A DNA stretch of 64,000 nucleotides. It comes from Streptosporangium sp040640155. GTDB lineage: Bacteria; Actinomycetota; Actinomycetes; Streptosporangiales; Streptosporangiaceae. A program made the translations under genes and the position numbers. The stretch is from contig NZ_JBFABE010000004.1 of NCBI RefSeq assembly GCF_040640155.1, positions 62,001 through 126,000 on the forward strand, given 5' to 3'. This document shows, piece after piece, positions 16,436 through 24,933 of this stretch. Below the pieces are notes generated by a model that worked only from the letters and a program-made list of their open reading frames with translations, ran no database searches and was not told the origin of the DNA. Position 1 is the first letter of the stretch. Each line of letters opens with the position of its first letter.

Positions 16436-17380
16436 TCAGCCGGTCGCCTCGGGGGGCGGAGCGACGTCGGCGCCGGGGGAGTCGGCGCCCTTCTCGACCG
16501 AGCCGGCCCGGGAGGTGACGGCGTGGCCGCCGAACTGGTTGCGCAGGGCCGCGACGACCTTCATGGCCGGCGAGTCGTCCTGGCGGGAGGCGAACCGGGC
16601 GTACAGGGCGGCGGTGATCACCGGCAGCGGGACCGCCAGGTCGACGGCGGCGTTGACCGTCCAGCGTCCTTCGCCGGAGTCCTGGGCGTAGCCCTCCAGC
16701 TGCGACAGGTCCGGGTCCTCCTCCAGCGCGCGGACCATCAGGTCCAGCAGCCAGGAGCGGATGACCGTGCCGTGCCGCCAGCTCTTGAACGCGCCGGGCA
16801 CGTCCTTGACGATGCCGGAGGCCTCCAGCAGCTCCCAGCCCTCGGCGAAGGCCTGCATCATGCCGTACTCGATGCCGTTGTGGACCATCTTGGCGAAGTG
16901 ACCGGCGCCGACGTCGCCGGCGTGCACGAAGCCGTCCTCGCCCTCGGGCTTGAGGGTCTGGAAGATCGGCATCAGCCGCTCGACCTCGGAGGCCTCGCCA
17001 CCCACCATGAGCGCGTAGCCGTTCTCCAGCCCCCACACGCCGCCGCTCACGCCGCAGTCGACGAAACCGATGCCCTTGACGCTGAGCTCGACCCCGTGCT
17101 TCTGGTCGTCCACGTAGTGCGAGTTGCCGCCGTCGACGACGAGGTCGCCGGGCGACAGCACCTCGGCGAGCGCCTCGATCGTCGCCTGGGTCGCCTCGCC
17201 GGCGGGCACCATGACCCACACCGCGCGCGGCGCCTGGAGCCTCTCGGCGAGCTCCTCCAGGCTGGAGACGTCGCTGAGCGCGGGATCGCGGTCGTACCCG
17301 ACGACGTCGTGACCGCCGCGACGCAGCCGCTCGGCCATGTTGCCGCCCATCTTGCCCAGCCCGACCATGCCGATCTGCAT
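16436..17380 (-). CDS. gnd: 6-phosphogluconate dehydrogenase, decarboxylating (short form)
   Basis: A 314-residue enzyme that oxidises 6-phosphogluconate to ribulose 5-phosphate and CO2. The N-terminal Rossmann motif is MQIGMVGLGKMGGNMAERL; the substrate motif 'DGGNSHY' and the catalytic region 'GAGHFAKMVHNGIEYGMMQ' with the key Lys are present. The short length (about 300 rather than 470) marks the Gnd/YqeC form, often NAD-dependent. It lies between dnaN and recF as in other actinobacteria. ATG 17380 is chosen with GAAAGGGG upstream. Confidence 0.95.
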   Translation of the reverse strand: MQIGMVGLGKMGGNMAERLRRGGHDVVGYDRDPALSDVSSLEELAERLQAPRAVWVMVPAGEATQATIEALAEVLSPGDLVVDGGNSHYVDDQKHGVELSVKGIGFVDCGVSGGVWGLENGYALMVGGEASEVERLMPIFQTLKPEGEDGFVHAGDVGAGHFAKMVHNGIEYGMMQAFAEGWELLEASGIVKDVPGAFKSWRHGTVIRSWLLDLMVRALEEDPDLSQLEGYAQDSGEGRWTVNAAVDLAVPLPVITAALYARFASRQDDSPAMKVVAALRNQFGGHAVTSRAGSVEKGADSPGADVAPPPEATG

Positions 17381-17393
17381 ACGAGCACCCCTT

Positions 17394-18218
17394 TCAAGGG
17401 TTTCGATCATCCACCTGTGCCAGGCGCGCCCGTGCGAGCCTCACCAGCTCGGTGTTCCCGTCGACCGGGGCACCGTCGGGGCCGTGGAGGACGTCCTCCA
17501 GGCCGATGCGCGTGGCCAGTCCACGCTGCCCCGCCTCGTCCAGGAGAATCCAGGTCGGCTCCTCCTCTCCGTGCAGGAGCCGCGGCCCCGGGACACCGAG
17601 CCCGTCGAGGCGGTCCAGGACGGCACTCGCCCGTGCCACGGCGGTGCCGGCCGGGCCGCCGAGGATCTCGACGAGCACCCGTTCGCACTCCAGGCCGCCT
17701 GCGGCGAGGGCCTCGGCGCCCTCGGGCGTCCAGACCCCGGCCTCCACGCCGACCCCGAGCCGCCGCAGATCCTTCCACAGGTCGGCGAAACCGGGCTCGG
17801 CGAGGTTCACCGAGGCGAAGTCCGGCCGTCCCGCGCCCTCGAGCGTCTCCCAGCCCCGGACGGCCGCCCGCCGGGCGCCGGTGTCCCCCGCGGTCATCCA
17901 CAGGCCCGTGCTCACCCCGACCGGCAACCCGGGGCACGCCTCGCGGACGGCCCGGACGGCCGCGCCGATGTGCGCGGCGCTGAGCGACTCCCTGCCCGCC
18001 TCGTCCCGTGGATGCATGTGCACGGCGTCCGCACCCGCCCCACGGGCCCCACGGGCCGCCTCAGCGAGCTGCAGGGGGGTCACCGGGAGGGCGGGGTGGT
18101 CGCCGGGGCTCCTGGCGCCGTTCAGGGACGCCTTGAGCCATGTGGCGGCCGCGCCGGGGCGTCCGGCGGCCTCGCCGGGCCGTTCCGGTGCCCCGGCGGG
18201 CCGTGGCGCCCGGGACAT
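17394..18218 (-). CDS. 3-keto-5-aminohexanoate cleavage enzyme family (BKACE, DUF849)
   Basis: A 274-residue TIM-barrel protein. The metal motif 'VHMHPRD' (two His) and the late 'TRIGLEDVLHGP' motif (acidic ligand) match the BKACE family, which condenses a beta-keto acid with acetyl-CoA. The first residues read 'WLKASLNGARSPGDHP', also typical. The actual beta-keto acid is unknown. It starts with ATG that shares one base with the dnaN stop (TGATG) and ends 13 bases before gnd, so a metabolic enzyme is locked into the replication operon. Confidence 0.8.
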   Translation of the reverse strand: MSRAPRPAGAPERPGEAAGRPGAAATWLKASLNGARSPGDHPALPVTPLQLAEAARGARGAGADAVHMHPRDEAGRESLSAAHIGAAVRAVREACPGLPVGVSTGLWMTAGDTGARRAAVRGWETLEGAGRPDFASVNLAEPGFADLWKDLRRLGVGVEAGVWTPEGAEALAAGGLECERVLVEILGGPAGTAVARASAVLDRLDGLGVPGPRLLHGEEEPTWILLDEAGQRGLATRIGLEDVLHGPDGAPVDGNTELVRLARARLAQVDDRNP

Positions 18219-19354
18219 CAGCTGGACAGCCGGATGGGCATGATCAGGTAGCGGTAGTCCGGGACGCCGTCGTCGTCGGCGGGCTTGCCGCCGGTGAGGA
18301 TGGCGGGCTTGGTGGAGGTGGTCATCTGCAGCCGCGCCACGTCCGAGTCGATCGCTCCCAGCCCCTCCAGCAGGAACTGGTGGTTGAAGGCGATGTTGAT
18401 GTCGTCGCCCTCGAACTCGACCGGGAGCACCTCGACCGCCTGGGCCTCGTCGCCGCTGCCGGCCTCCAGGACCACCTCGTCGCCGCGGAAGGCCAGCCGC
18501 ACCGGGGTGTTGCGCTCGGCGACCAGGGCCACGCGCTTGACCGCCTCGACGAAGGCGGCGGTGGGCAGCTGGGCGCGGGCCGAGAACTCGGTGGGCAGCA
18601 GCGAGCGGTACTTGGGGAACTCCGGGTCGAGCAGCCTGGTGGTGGTGCGGCGTCCCGCGCTGGAGAAGCCGATCATGCCCTCGCCGGTCCCGCCGGCCGA
18701 GCTCAGCGCGATCTCCACCTCGGCGCCGGTGCCGCCCAGGGCCTTGGCCGTGTCGGCGAGCGTCCTGCCAGGGATCATCGCGATCGCCGAGAAGTCGGGC
18801 TGGCCCGGCTGCCACTTCAGCTCCCGCACCGCCAGGCGGTAGCGGTCGGTGGCGGCGAGGGTGACCGTGTCGCCCTCGATCTCCACCCGTACGCCGGTGA
18901 GCATCGGCAGCGTGTCGTCCTTGCCCGCGGCCACCGCCACCTGGCCGACGGCCGAGGCGAAGACGTCGCTGCCCACCCGGCCCGCGGCCGGGGGCATCGT
19001 CGGCAGCGAGGGGTAGTCCTCCACGGGCATCGTCAGCAGGGTGAAGCGGGCGCTTCCACAGGTGACCACGGCCTTGGCGCCCTCCACGACGACGTCCACA
19101 GGCTGTGCGGGGAGCGCCCTGGTGATCTCGGCCAGCAGCCTGCCGGAGACGAGCACCACGCCCGGCTCCCCGGTCTGCAGTTCGAGCGTCACCTCGGCGG
19201 AGACCTCGTAGTCGAAACCGGAGAGCTTGAGCTGACCGGTCTCGGTGACCTCGAGACGCATGCCGGCGAGCACCGGCACGGAGGGACGTGCCGGCAGGCT
19301 GCGCGCGGTCCACGCCACCGCCTCGGCGAGCACGTCTCGATCGACCCGGAACAT
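18218..19354 (-). CDS. dnaN: DNA polymerase III sliding clamp (beta)
   Basis: A 378-residue clamp with three structurally similar domains that dimerises around DNA and holds polymerases. The N-terminus MFRVDRDVLAEAVAWTAR and the C-terminal 'DYRYLIMPIRL' motif are standard. Start is ATG 19354; an AGGAGG lies 12 bases upstream and would suit an in-frame GTG at 19357 better, a difference of one residue. It is the first gene after oriC on this side. Confidence 0.98.
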   Translation of the reverse strand: MFRVDRDVLAEAVAWTARSLPARPSVPVLAGMRLEVTETGQLKLSGFDYEVSAEVTLELQTGEPGVVLVSGRLLAEITRALPAQPVDVVVEGAKAVVTCGSARFTLLTMPVEDYPSLPTMPPAAGRVGSDVFASAVGQVAVAAGKDDTLPMLTGVRVEIEGDTVTLAATDRYRLAVRELKWQPGQPDFSAIAMIPGRTLADTAKALGGTGAEVEIALSSAGGTGEGMIGFSSAGRRTTTRLLDPEFPKYRSLLPTEFSARAQLPTAAFVEAVKRVALVAERNTPVRLAFRGDEVVLEAGSGDEAQAVEVLPVEFEGDDINIAFNHQFLLEGLGAIDSDVARLQMTTSTKPAILTGGKPADDDGVPDYRYLIMPIRLSS

Positions 19355-19540
19355 CACGTGGATCCGCCTCCTGTGTGTCGAGCTGCGCGCCGGGCGTCGT
19401 CCGCCCGGCGCCGGGGTCCGTCTGGCTTCTCGGTGCCTGTGGTTCGAGTGTTCACTGTCGCGCACCCGAGCTCTCCCGGAACCCTCTTATGGCTCTTGAG
19501 TTTCCTGGTTAGAGATACAAGTGGCCATCGTAATAGGGGG

Positions 19541-19940
19541 TGTGGATACTGTGGAAAGCCGTTGTTTCCGCAGGTCAAGTGCTGTTTTTTCATCCACCGG
19601 GGCTGTGGGTGGCCGCTGTGGACAACTCTTGGTCCTGGGGAGAACCGCGCGGTACACACAGGCCGTCCCCAGATCCGGGGGTCTTCGTCCCCAAGTTGTC
19701 CACGAGGTTTCCCCAGGTTATCCACCGGGTAAGAGACCCTTTTGTCCCTGTGGACAACTCTCTTCACAGGGCGTCCCCAGGTTATCCACGAGTTGTCCCC
19801 AGGTTGTCCCCATGTTCTCCCCAGAGTCGTCCACAGGTGCCGAACGCGGTTCGGACCGGCGTGTCCGCAGATGATCATGGTTGACGGCCCCGGAGGACTC
19901 CCCGCGCCCGCGGGTCGTTGATCCACAAGGTTTTCCACAG
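19541..19940. other. oriC: DnaA-box cluster between dnaN and dnaA
   Basis: No gene lies in 19358-19965. It holds many 9-mers close to TTGTCCACA or TTATCCACA on both strands, for example 19541-19549, 19617-19625 (perfect), 19696-19704, 19718-19726, 19749-19757 (perfect), 19782-19790, 19804-19812, 19827-19835, 19919-19927 and 19931-19939. A cluster between dnaA and dnaN is the standard actinobacterial origin. A T-rich run (19584-19590) is the only clear AT-rich spot. Confidence 0.92.
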
Positions 19941-19965
19941 GCTGTGTATCACGCCTGGGACAAAC

Positions 19966-21765
19966 TCACCCATTACGCGACTGCTGCTTGATCCTCGTGG
20001 TGAGTTCGTTGACCTGGTTGTAGATCGAGCGTCGCTCGGCCATGAGGGAGCGGATCTTCCGGTCGGCGTGCATGACCGTGGTGTGGTCCCGCCCGCCGAA
20101 CTGCTGGCCGATCTTCGGGAGCGACATGTCGGTCAGCTCCCGGCACAGGTACATCGCGATCTGGCGGGCGGTCACCAGGACCCGCGAGCGCGACCCGCCG
20201 CACAGGTCGTCGATGGACAGGCCGAAGTAGGCCGCGGTGGAGGCCATGATCGTGGCGACCGTGATCTCCGAACCGGCGTCCTCGGTGATCAGGTCCTTGA
20301 GCACCACCTCGGTGAGCTGCAGGTCCACCGACTGCCGGTTCAGGCTGGCGAACGCGGTCACCCTGATCAGGGCGCCCTCCAGCTCGCGGATGTTGGTGGA
20401 GATGCGGCTGGCGATGTACTCCAGCACCTCCGGCGGCGCGGCCAGGCCCTCCTGGATCGCCTTCTTGCGCAGGATCGCGATCCGGGTCTCCAGCTCGGGC
20501 GGCTGGACGTCGGTGATCAATCCCCACTCGAACCGGTTACGCAGCCGGTCCTCCAGCGTGACCAGCTGTTTCGGCGCCCGGTCGCTGGAGATGACGATCT
20601 GCTTGTTGGAGTTGTGCAGCGTGTTGAAGGTGTGGAAGAACTCCTCCTGCGTCTGCTCCTTGCCCTCCAGGAACTGGATGTCGTCCACCAGCAGGATGTC
20701 CACCGCCCGGTAGCGACCCCGGAAGTTGTCGGCCTTGTGGTCGCGGATGGAGTTGATGAAGTCGTTGGTGAACTCCTCCGAGCTCACGTACCGCACCCGC
20801 GCGCCGTCGTAGAGGCTCTGGGCGTAGTGGCCGATCGCGTGCAGCAGGTGGGTCTTGCCCAGCCCCGAGTCGCCGTAGATGAACAAAGGGTTGTACGCCT
20901 TGGCCGGCGCCTCGGCCACCGCGACCGCCGCGGCGTGCGCGAACCGGTTGCTGGAGCCGATCACGAAGGTGTCGAAGGTGTACTTGGGGTTCAGCCGGGC
21001 CGGCTCCCCCTGGGTGCGGCTCCCGCGGCCGTCCCACCTGTTCTGCACGGTGCCCGCGCCGCCCACTCCGCCGATGCCGCCGCCCGATCCGCCGACGCCG
21101 CCGGCCCCGGGCGGCGCCGCCGCGGGCGCGCCCCGGTCGAAGGAGTCGGGCTCGGACCGCGACGCCGGCGGCTGCGGGGAGTAGCCGCCGTGGCCGTAAC
21201 CCGGCCGCTGCTCGGTCTGCGAGGGCCCGCCGGGCGCCTCGGAGGGCAGGTAAGGCGGGGAGTCCTCACCCTGCTGGTACGGGTAGGCGAACGGCTGGTG
21301 CTGTGGCTGGTGCTGTGGATAGTCGGTGGACGACTGGCCGCCCGGCCCGCCCTGTGGATAGGGGTTCTGCGGCCCGGAACCCCCGTGGTGCTGGGGCGCG
21401 GGCGGCTGTGCATAACCCTGCTGGTTCCCGCCGCCCTGTGCATAACCCTGCTGCGGAGCCTGGGGATAAGGGTCCTGGCGGGAGGCGAGACCCGGCTCGG
21501 GGCCCGCGGCGCTGGGGTCCACCATGACCGCCACCCGCATCGGGCGGCCGAACTCCTGGGAGAGCGCGTGGCTGATCAGGGGACGAAGCTTGTTCTCCAG
21601 GACATCCCTGGCGAAATCGGTCGGCGCGGCGAGCACCACGGTGTCGTTCATCAGGCCGAAGGGCCGGGTCATGTTGAGCCAGACCCGCTGCTGGGAGGGG
21701 ACGTTCTCGTTGAGAGAGTTCTCCAGCGCCCGCGCCCAGACCGCGCTGAGGTCCGTTCCGTCCAT
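19966..21765 (-). CDS. dnaA: Chromosomal replication initiator DnaA
   Basis: A 599-residue initiator. Domain I (about 1-90) begins MDGTDLSAVW; domain II (about 90-265) is a long Gly/Gln/Pro-rich linker with repeated GYAQ units; domain III is an AAA+ module with Walker A GDSGLGKT near residue 298 and Walker B 'ILLVDDIQFLEG'; domain IV carries the DNA-binding signature 'GGRDHTTVMHADRKI'. ATG 21765 is set by GGAGGAGGGGAG; an upstream in-frame ATG would add 14 Arg-rich residues. Codons of the linker contain several DnaA-box-like sequences. Confidence 0.97.
   Translation of the reverse strand: MDGTDLSAVWARALENSLNENVPSQQRVWLNMTRPFGLMNDTVVLAAPTDFARDVLENKLRPLISHALSQEFGRPMRVAVMVDPSAAGPEPGLASRQDPYPQAPQQGYAQGGGNQQGYAQPPAPQHHGGSGPQNPYPQGGPGGQSSTDYPQHQPQHQPFAYPYQQGEDSPPYLPSEAPGGPSQTEQRPGYGHGGYSPQPPASRSEPDSFDRGAPAAAPPGAGGVGGSGGGIGGVGGAGTVQNRWDGRGSRTQGEPARLNPKYTFDTFVIGSSNRFAHAAAVAVAEAPAKAYNPLFIYGDSGLGKTHLLHAIGHYAQSLYDGARVRYVSSEEFTNDFINSIRDHKADNFRGRYRAVDILLVDDIQFLEGKEQTQEEFFHTFNTLHNSNKQIVISSDRAPKQLVTLEDRLRNRFEWGLITDVQPPELETRIAILRKKAIQEGLAAPPEVLEYIASRISTNIRELEGALIRVTAFASLNRQSVDLQLTEVVLKDLITEDAGSEITVATIMASTAAYFGLSIDDLCGGSRSRVLVTARQIAMYLCRELTDMSLPKIGQQFGGRDHTTVMHADRKIRSLMAERRSIYNQVNELTTRIKQQSRNG
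21314..21470. repeat. DnaA-box-like array inside the dnaA linker codons
   Basis: TGTGGATAG occurs at 21314-21322 and 21353-21361, TGTGCATAA (reverse of TTATGCACA, which fits TTATNCACA) at 21407-21415 and 21437-21445, and TGGGGATAA at 21462-21470. All have the same orientation. They encode part of the Gly/Gln/Tyr-rich linker. Confidence 0.55.
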
Positions 21766-21815
21766 GGTCCGGCTCCCCTCCTCCCGACGCGGCCCCCGCC
21801 GGCCCACGCGATCCG

Positions 21816-22140
21816 TTTATCCACATCGATGGCCGCCGGGCGGACCGGATCTCGACGTCGTCCACACGTTCGGCGTCCCCGCGGACCCTCGCGACCCCTC
21901 GCGGGCGCTGCTCGTCGTCCACATCGAATCCACAGGTTGTGCACAGTCTCGTACCTGCGGTCCAACGCATCCTTGCAGTGGAGAGAAGGTCTGGAAGGGA
22001 CGACAGTAGCCGCGTCCACAGCTGTGTACAAGACGTTGTCCACAGCCTAGGGCAGTACGGGCGGGACGATGCGCACATCCTGTGGACGGCGGGGCGCCGG
22101 TGGATAACGTGCCTGTGGAAACGTGGATAACCTGTTCTCC
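21816..22140. promoter_or_regulatory. DnaA-box cluster in the dnaA-rpmH intergenic region
   Basis: The 540 bases between the divergent dnaA and rpmH starts contain TTATCCACA (21817-21825), TCGTCCACA (21857-21865 and 21915-21923), TTGTGCACA (21937-21945), TTGTCCACA (22036-22044) and several GTGGATAAC/TGTGGAAAC copies near 22100-22140. This is the position of the dnaA and rpmH promoters; DnaA autoregulation or a second origin element is likely. No gene seen. Confidence 0.7.
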
Positions 22141-22308
22141 ACGTGTTCCCGGAAGCCCTCCGGTTTGACCTGGGACGCGCCCGACCCGTAACGTACGACG
22201 GTCGGCCTTGCCACGCGGCGGCTGTTTCGCATGCCCCGCATCCGGCAGGCCAGCCACTGTCGAGCGTCCCCATGTGCTGGGGATGCGTCTTGAGCCTGGA
22301 GCCCACTC

Positions 22309-22446
22309 GTGAGCAAGCGTACTTTCCAGCCGAACAACCGCCGTCGTGCGAAGACCCACGGCTTCCGGCTCCGCATGCGCACCCGCGCCGGCCGCGCCAT
22401 CCTCGCCGCCCGCCGCCGCAAGGGCCGCGCCGAGATCACCGTCTGA
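22309..22446 (+). CDS. rpmH: 50S ribosomal protein L34
   Basis: A 45-residue, highly basic protein with the L34 pattern: SKRTFQPNNRRRAKTHGFR, then MRTRAGRAILAARRRKGR. GTG start at 22309 with GGAG upstream. First gene of the rightward rpmH-rnpA-yidD-yidC-jag-rsmG block that faces dnaA across the DnaA-box cluster. Confidence 0.97.
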   Translation: MSKRTFQPNNRRRAKTHGFRLRMRTRAGRAILAARRRKGRAEITV

Positions 22447-22487
22447 CGTATCCGTCGCGCCCCCTTCACGAGGGCGTGAGGCAGTAC

Positions 22488-22527
22488 GCCCGTCGCCCGC
22501 CGGCATCACCGCCGGCGGGCGACGGGC
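22488..22527 (+). terminator. Strong hairpin between rpmH and rnpA
   Basis: A perfect 17-base inverted repeat (arms GCCCGTCGCCCGCCGGC) with a 6-base loop, no T-run. Likely an attenuator or processing stem that lowers rnpA expression relative to the ribosomal protein gene. Confidence 0.5.
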
Positions 22528-22556
22528 GCTACCGCCCAGGGTCGACGAGGTCTTCG

Positions 22557-22931
22557 GTGCTGCCGTCCGCGTCCCGCATGCGCCGGGGCGACGAGTTCGC
22601 CGGCGCGATCAGAGGGGGGAGCCGAGCAGGCCGCCCCACGCTGGTCGCGCATTTCGGCATGCGCTCCGGCGGTGACGCCCTCCCCCTGGTCGGGTTCGTG
22701 GTGAGCCGTGCCGTTGGTGATGCGGTCACCAGAAACAGGGTCAAACGTCGGCTGAGACACATCATGCGAGACCGTCTCGAACGGCTTCCGCGAGGTAGCC
22801 TGCTGGTTGTACGCGCCAATCCACCGGCCGCGTCCGCGCGGAGCGAGCGTCTGGCCGCCGAACTCGATGCCGCGCTGGATCGTTTACTCAGGCGGCCAGA
22901 GCCCCGTGGGGCTCGCACGGATGGGCGATGA
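22557..22931 (+). CDS. rnpA: Ribonuclease P protein component
   Basis: A 124-residue basic protein that assists the RNase P RNA in maturing tRNA 5' ends. The family signature 'AVTRNRVKRRLRHIMR' is present near residue 60. GTG 22557 is chosen with GAGG six bases upstream; the open frame extends further back but through the hairpin. Its stop overlaps yidD by 4 bases. Confidence 0.92.
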   Translation: MLPSASRMRRGDEFAGAIRGGSRAGRPTLVAHFGMRSGGDALPLVGFVVSRAVGDAVTRNRVKRRLRHIMRDRLERLPRGSLLVVRANPPAASARSERLAAELDAALDRLLRRPEPRGARTDGR

Positions 22932-23209
22932 TGACGGCGCAGCAGACCGCTGGAATTTCTCCGGCTGCCAGGATCCTGATGGCTCCGATCCGGTTCTACC
23001 GGTCCTTCGTGAGCCCTCTGCTGGGTCCCCGCTGCCGCTTCCACCCCTCGTGCAGCGCCTACGGCCTCGAGGCCGTGGCCGTTCACGGCGCGCTACGCGG
23101 CACATGGTTGACGATCCGGAGAATCGGGCGTTGCCACCCATTCCATCCCGGAGGCTTTGACCCGGTGCCCCCACGCCCGGGCCGGTCCGACGAAACGCAA
23201 GGGAGCTAG
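22928..23209 (+). CDS. yidD: Membrane protein insertion efficiency factor YidD
   Basis: A 93-residue protein with the YidD core 'FYRSFVSPLLGPRCRFHPSCSAY' in part and 'HPGGFDPVP'. It is thought to assist YidC. ATG at 22928 (ATGA overlap with rnpA); the next codon is also ATG and could be the start. Ends 4 bases before yidC. Confidence 0.9.
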   Translation: MMTAQQTAGISPAARILMAPIRFYRSFVSPLLGPRCRFHPSCSAYGLEAVAVHGALRGTWLTIRRIGRCHPFHPGGFDPVPPRPGRSDETQGS

Positions 23210-23213
23210 CTCG

Positions 23214-24161
23214 GTGGAGCTGTCCTGGCTGAACTGGCTGTACACGGCCGTCGCCCAAGTAATCACCTGGATTCACCAGGGCTACAGCACCTTCATCCCG
23301 AAGGACAACGGGCTCAACTGGGCGCTGACCATCATCACGCTCACCGTTCTGATGCGGCTGTTGATCTTCCCGCTCTTCCTCAAGCAGATGAACTCCTCGA
23401 AGAAGATCCAGGAGCTCGCGCCCAAGGTCCAGGAGATCCGCAAGCGCTACAAGAACGACAAGCAGCGGATGAACCAGGAGGTCATGGCGCTCTACCAGGG
23501 CCAGGGCGCCAACCCCCTGGGGGGCTGCCTGCCGATCCTGGCGCAGTTCCCGATCTTCATCTCGATGTTCACCGTGCTCCAGGCCATGGCCGCCGGACAG
23601 GTCAAGTTCGGCATGACCCAGGAGCTGGTGAACGACGCGCGGGCCGCGCACATCTTCGGCGCCCCCATCCCCGCGACGTTCTTCACGAGCTCGGCCGACA
23701 TCGTCAAGCTGAGCGCCGACCCGATCGTCACGAAGGTCGTGCTCGCGATCTTCGTCGCGGTCAGCTCGCTGACCACGTTCCTCACCGTCCGGCAGAGCGT
23801 GACCCGCTCGATCGCGCAGATGCCGGACAACCCGATGGCACAGCAGCAGAAGATCCTGATGTACATCTCGCCGCTGTTCGCGATCTTCTCGCTGAACTTC
23901 CCCCTCGGCCTGATCCTGTACTGGGTGACGACGAACGTCTGGACCCTCGGCCAGCAGCACTGGTTCTACAGCCGTAACCCCGCCCCGGTGACCGACGCCA
24001 AGGGCAACGTCACGATTCCCGAGCCCAAGCCGGGGCTGCTGAGCAAGGTCAAGAAGCCCGCTCCCGAGCCCGAGGCGCCGCCCGTGCCCGAGGCGAAGGT
24101 GATCCGCCAGCAGCCCACCCGCCAGCCCCGCAGCAAGCGGAGCGGCAGCAAGAAGTCCTGA
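23214..24161 (+). CDS. yidC: Membrane protein insertase YidC
   Basis: A 315-residue Oxa1-family insertase. Membrane segments are near residues 10-30, 40-60, 110-140, 175-195 and 225-250; 'MRLLIFPLFLKQM' and 'PLGGCLPILAQFPIFISM' are typical of the conserved core. The C-terminal tail (about 265-315) is basic and Pro-rich, as in Gram-positive YidC proteins that touch the ribosome. GTG start 23214 with GGGAG nine bases upstream. Confidence 0.95.
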   Translation: MELSWLNWLYTAVAQVITWIHQGYSTFIPKDNGLNWALTIITLTVLMRLLIFPLFLKQMNSSKKIQELAPKVQEIRKRYKNDKQRMNQEVMALYQGQGANPLGGCLPILAQFPIFISMFTVLQAMAAGQVKFGMTQELVNDARAAHIFGAPIPATFFTSSADIVKLSADPIVTKVVLAIFVAVSSLTTFLTVRQSVTRSIAQMPDNPMAQQQKILMYISPLFAIFSLNFPLGLILYWVTTNVWTLGQQHWFYSRNPAPVTDAKGNVTIPEPKPGLLSKVKKPAPEPEAPPVPEAKVIRQQPTRQPRSKRSGSKKS

Positions 24162-24196
24162 CGTCCCATCCCGACAGCACGAAGGAGTGGCCGGAC

Positions 24197-24700
24197 GTGA
24201 CCGAGGCCGAGGCCGAGAAGGAGCCCGCGAAGGCGGCTCCCGATCTCGCCGCCCTGGAGCAGGAAGGCGAGATCGCGGCGGACTACGTCGAGGGTCTGCT
24301 CGACATCGCCGACATAGACGGTGACATCGACATGGATGTCGAAGGCGATCGCGCCGTGGTGTCGGTCGTGGACATCAAGGGCGGCGATCTGGTCGGTCCC
24401 AACGGCGAGATCCTGGAGGCCATCCAGGAGCTGACCCGCCTGGCCGTGCACCGCCAGACGGGCGAGCGGTCCCGCCTGATGCTCGACATCGGCGGCTACC
24501 GTGACCGCCGCCGGAGCGAGCTGAGCGAACTCGGCACCAAGGTCGCCGCGGACGTCAAGCGGGACGGCGAGCCCAAGTCGCTGCAGCCGATGACGCCGTT
24601 CGAGCGGAAGATCGTGCACGACGCCGTCGCGGCGGCGGGCCTGCGGAGCGAGTCCGAGGGCGAGGAGCCCCGCCGTTTCGTGGTGGTCCTGCCCGTCTGA
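24197..24700 (+). CDS. jag: Jag/KhpB-type RNA-binding protein (KH and R3H domains)
   Basis: A 167-residue protein. An acidic N-terminus leads into a KH domain (about 45-110, with 'VVDIKGGDLVGPNGEILEAI' in its loop) and a C-terminal R3H domain (about 110-165, 'MTPFERKIVHDAV'). It sits after yidC in most Gram-positive bacteria; partners bind sRNA and mRNA. The GTG start follows GGAG at suitable distance. Confidence 0.92.
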   Translation: MTEAEAEKEPAKAAPDLAALEQEGEIAADYVEGLLDIADIDGDIDMDVEGDRAVVSVVDIKGGDLVGPNGEILEAIQELTRLAVHRQTGERSRLMLDIGGYRDRRRSELSELGTKVAADVKRDGEPKSLQPMTPFERKIVHDAVAAAGLRSESEGEEPRRFVVVLPV

Positions 24701-24752
24701 CGCCCGGCGGGTGGAGCCTTCACCGCTCGTGCCCGCGCCGGTGAGCCAGAGA

Positions 24753-24788
24753 CCGCCGTCCCCGAATCCTTCGGGGGCGGCGGTTTTT
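24753..24788 (+). terminator. Intrinsic terminator after jag
   Basis: Stem CCGCCGTCCCCGA with TCGGGGGCGGCGG, loop of five, then TTTTT. It separates the rpmH-jag unit from rsmG. Confidence 0.9.
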
Positions 24789-24933
24789 CCTTGCCCACCG
24801 ACCTGGCCGGCGAGCCCTCCGGGACGGCTTCGAGACAGTCCCGTACGCGCGGCCTGTACGACGACGCGGAGGCGGGCCGTTAGCCTTGAGAACGGCCTGA
24901 CCCCGACATGTCCAAGGGAAGAGTGAACGTCGA

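Noticed and set aside
14447..17983. 1178-codon plus-strand frame
   Set aside because: Runs antisense through dciA, recF, gnd and part of the BKACE gene; composition artefact.
21399..21470. TGTGCATAACCCTG repeats as a mobile repeat
   Set aside because: They encode the GYAQ repeats of the DnaA linker in frame, so they belong to dnaA; reported instead as possible DnaA boxes.
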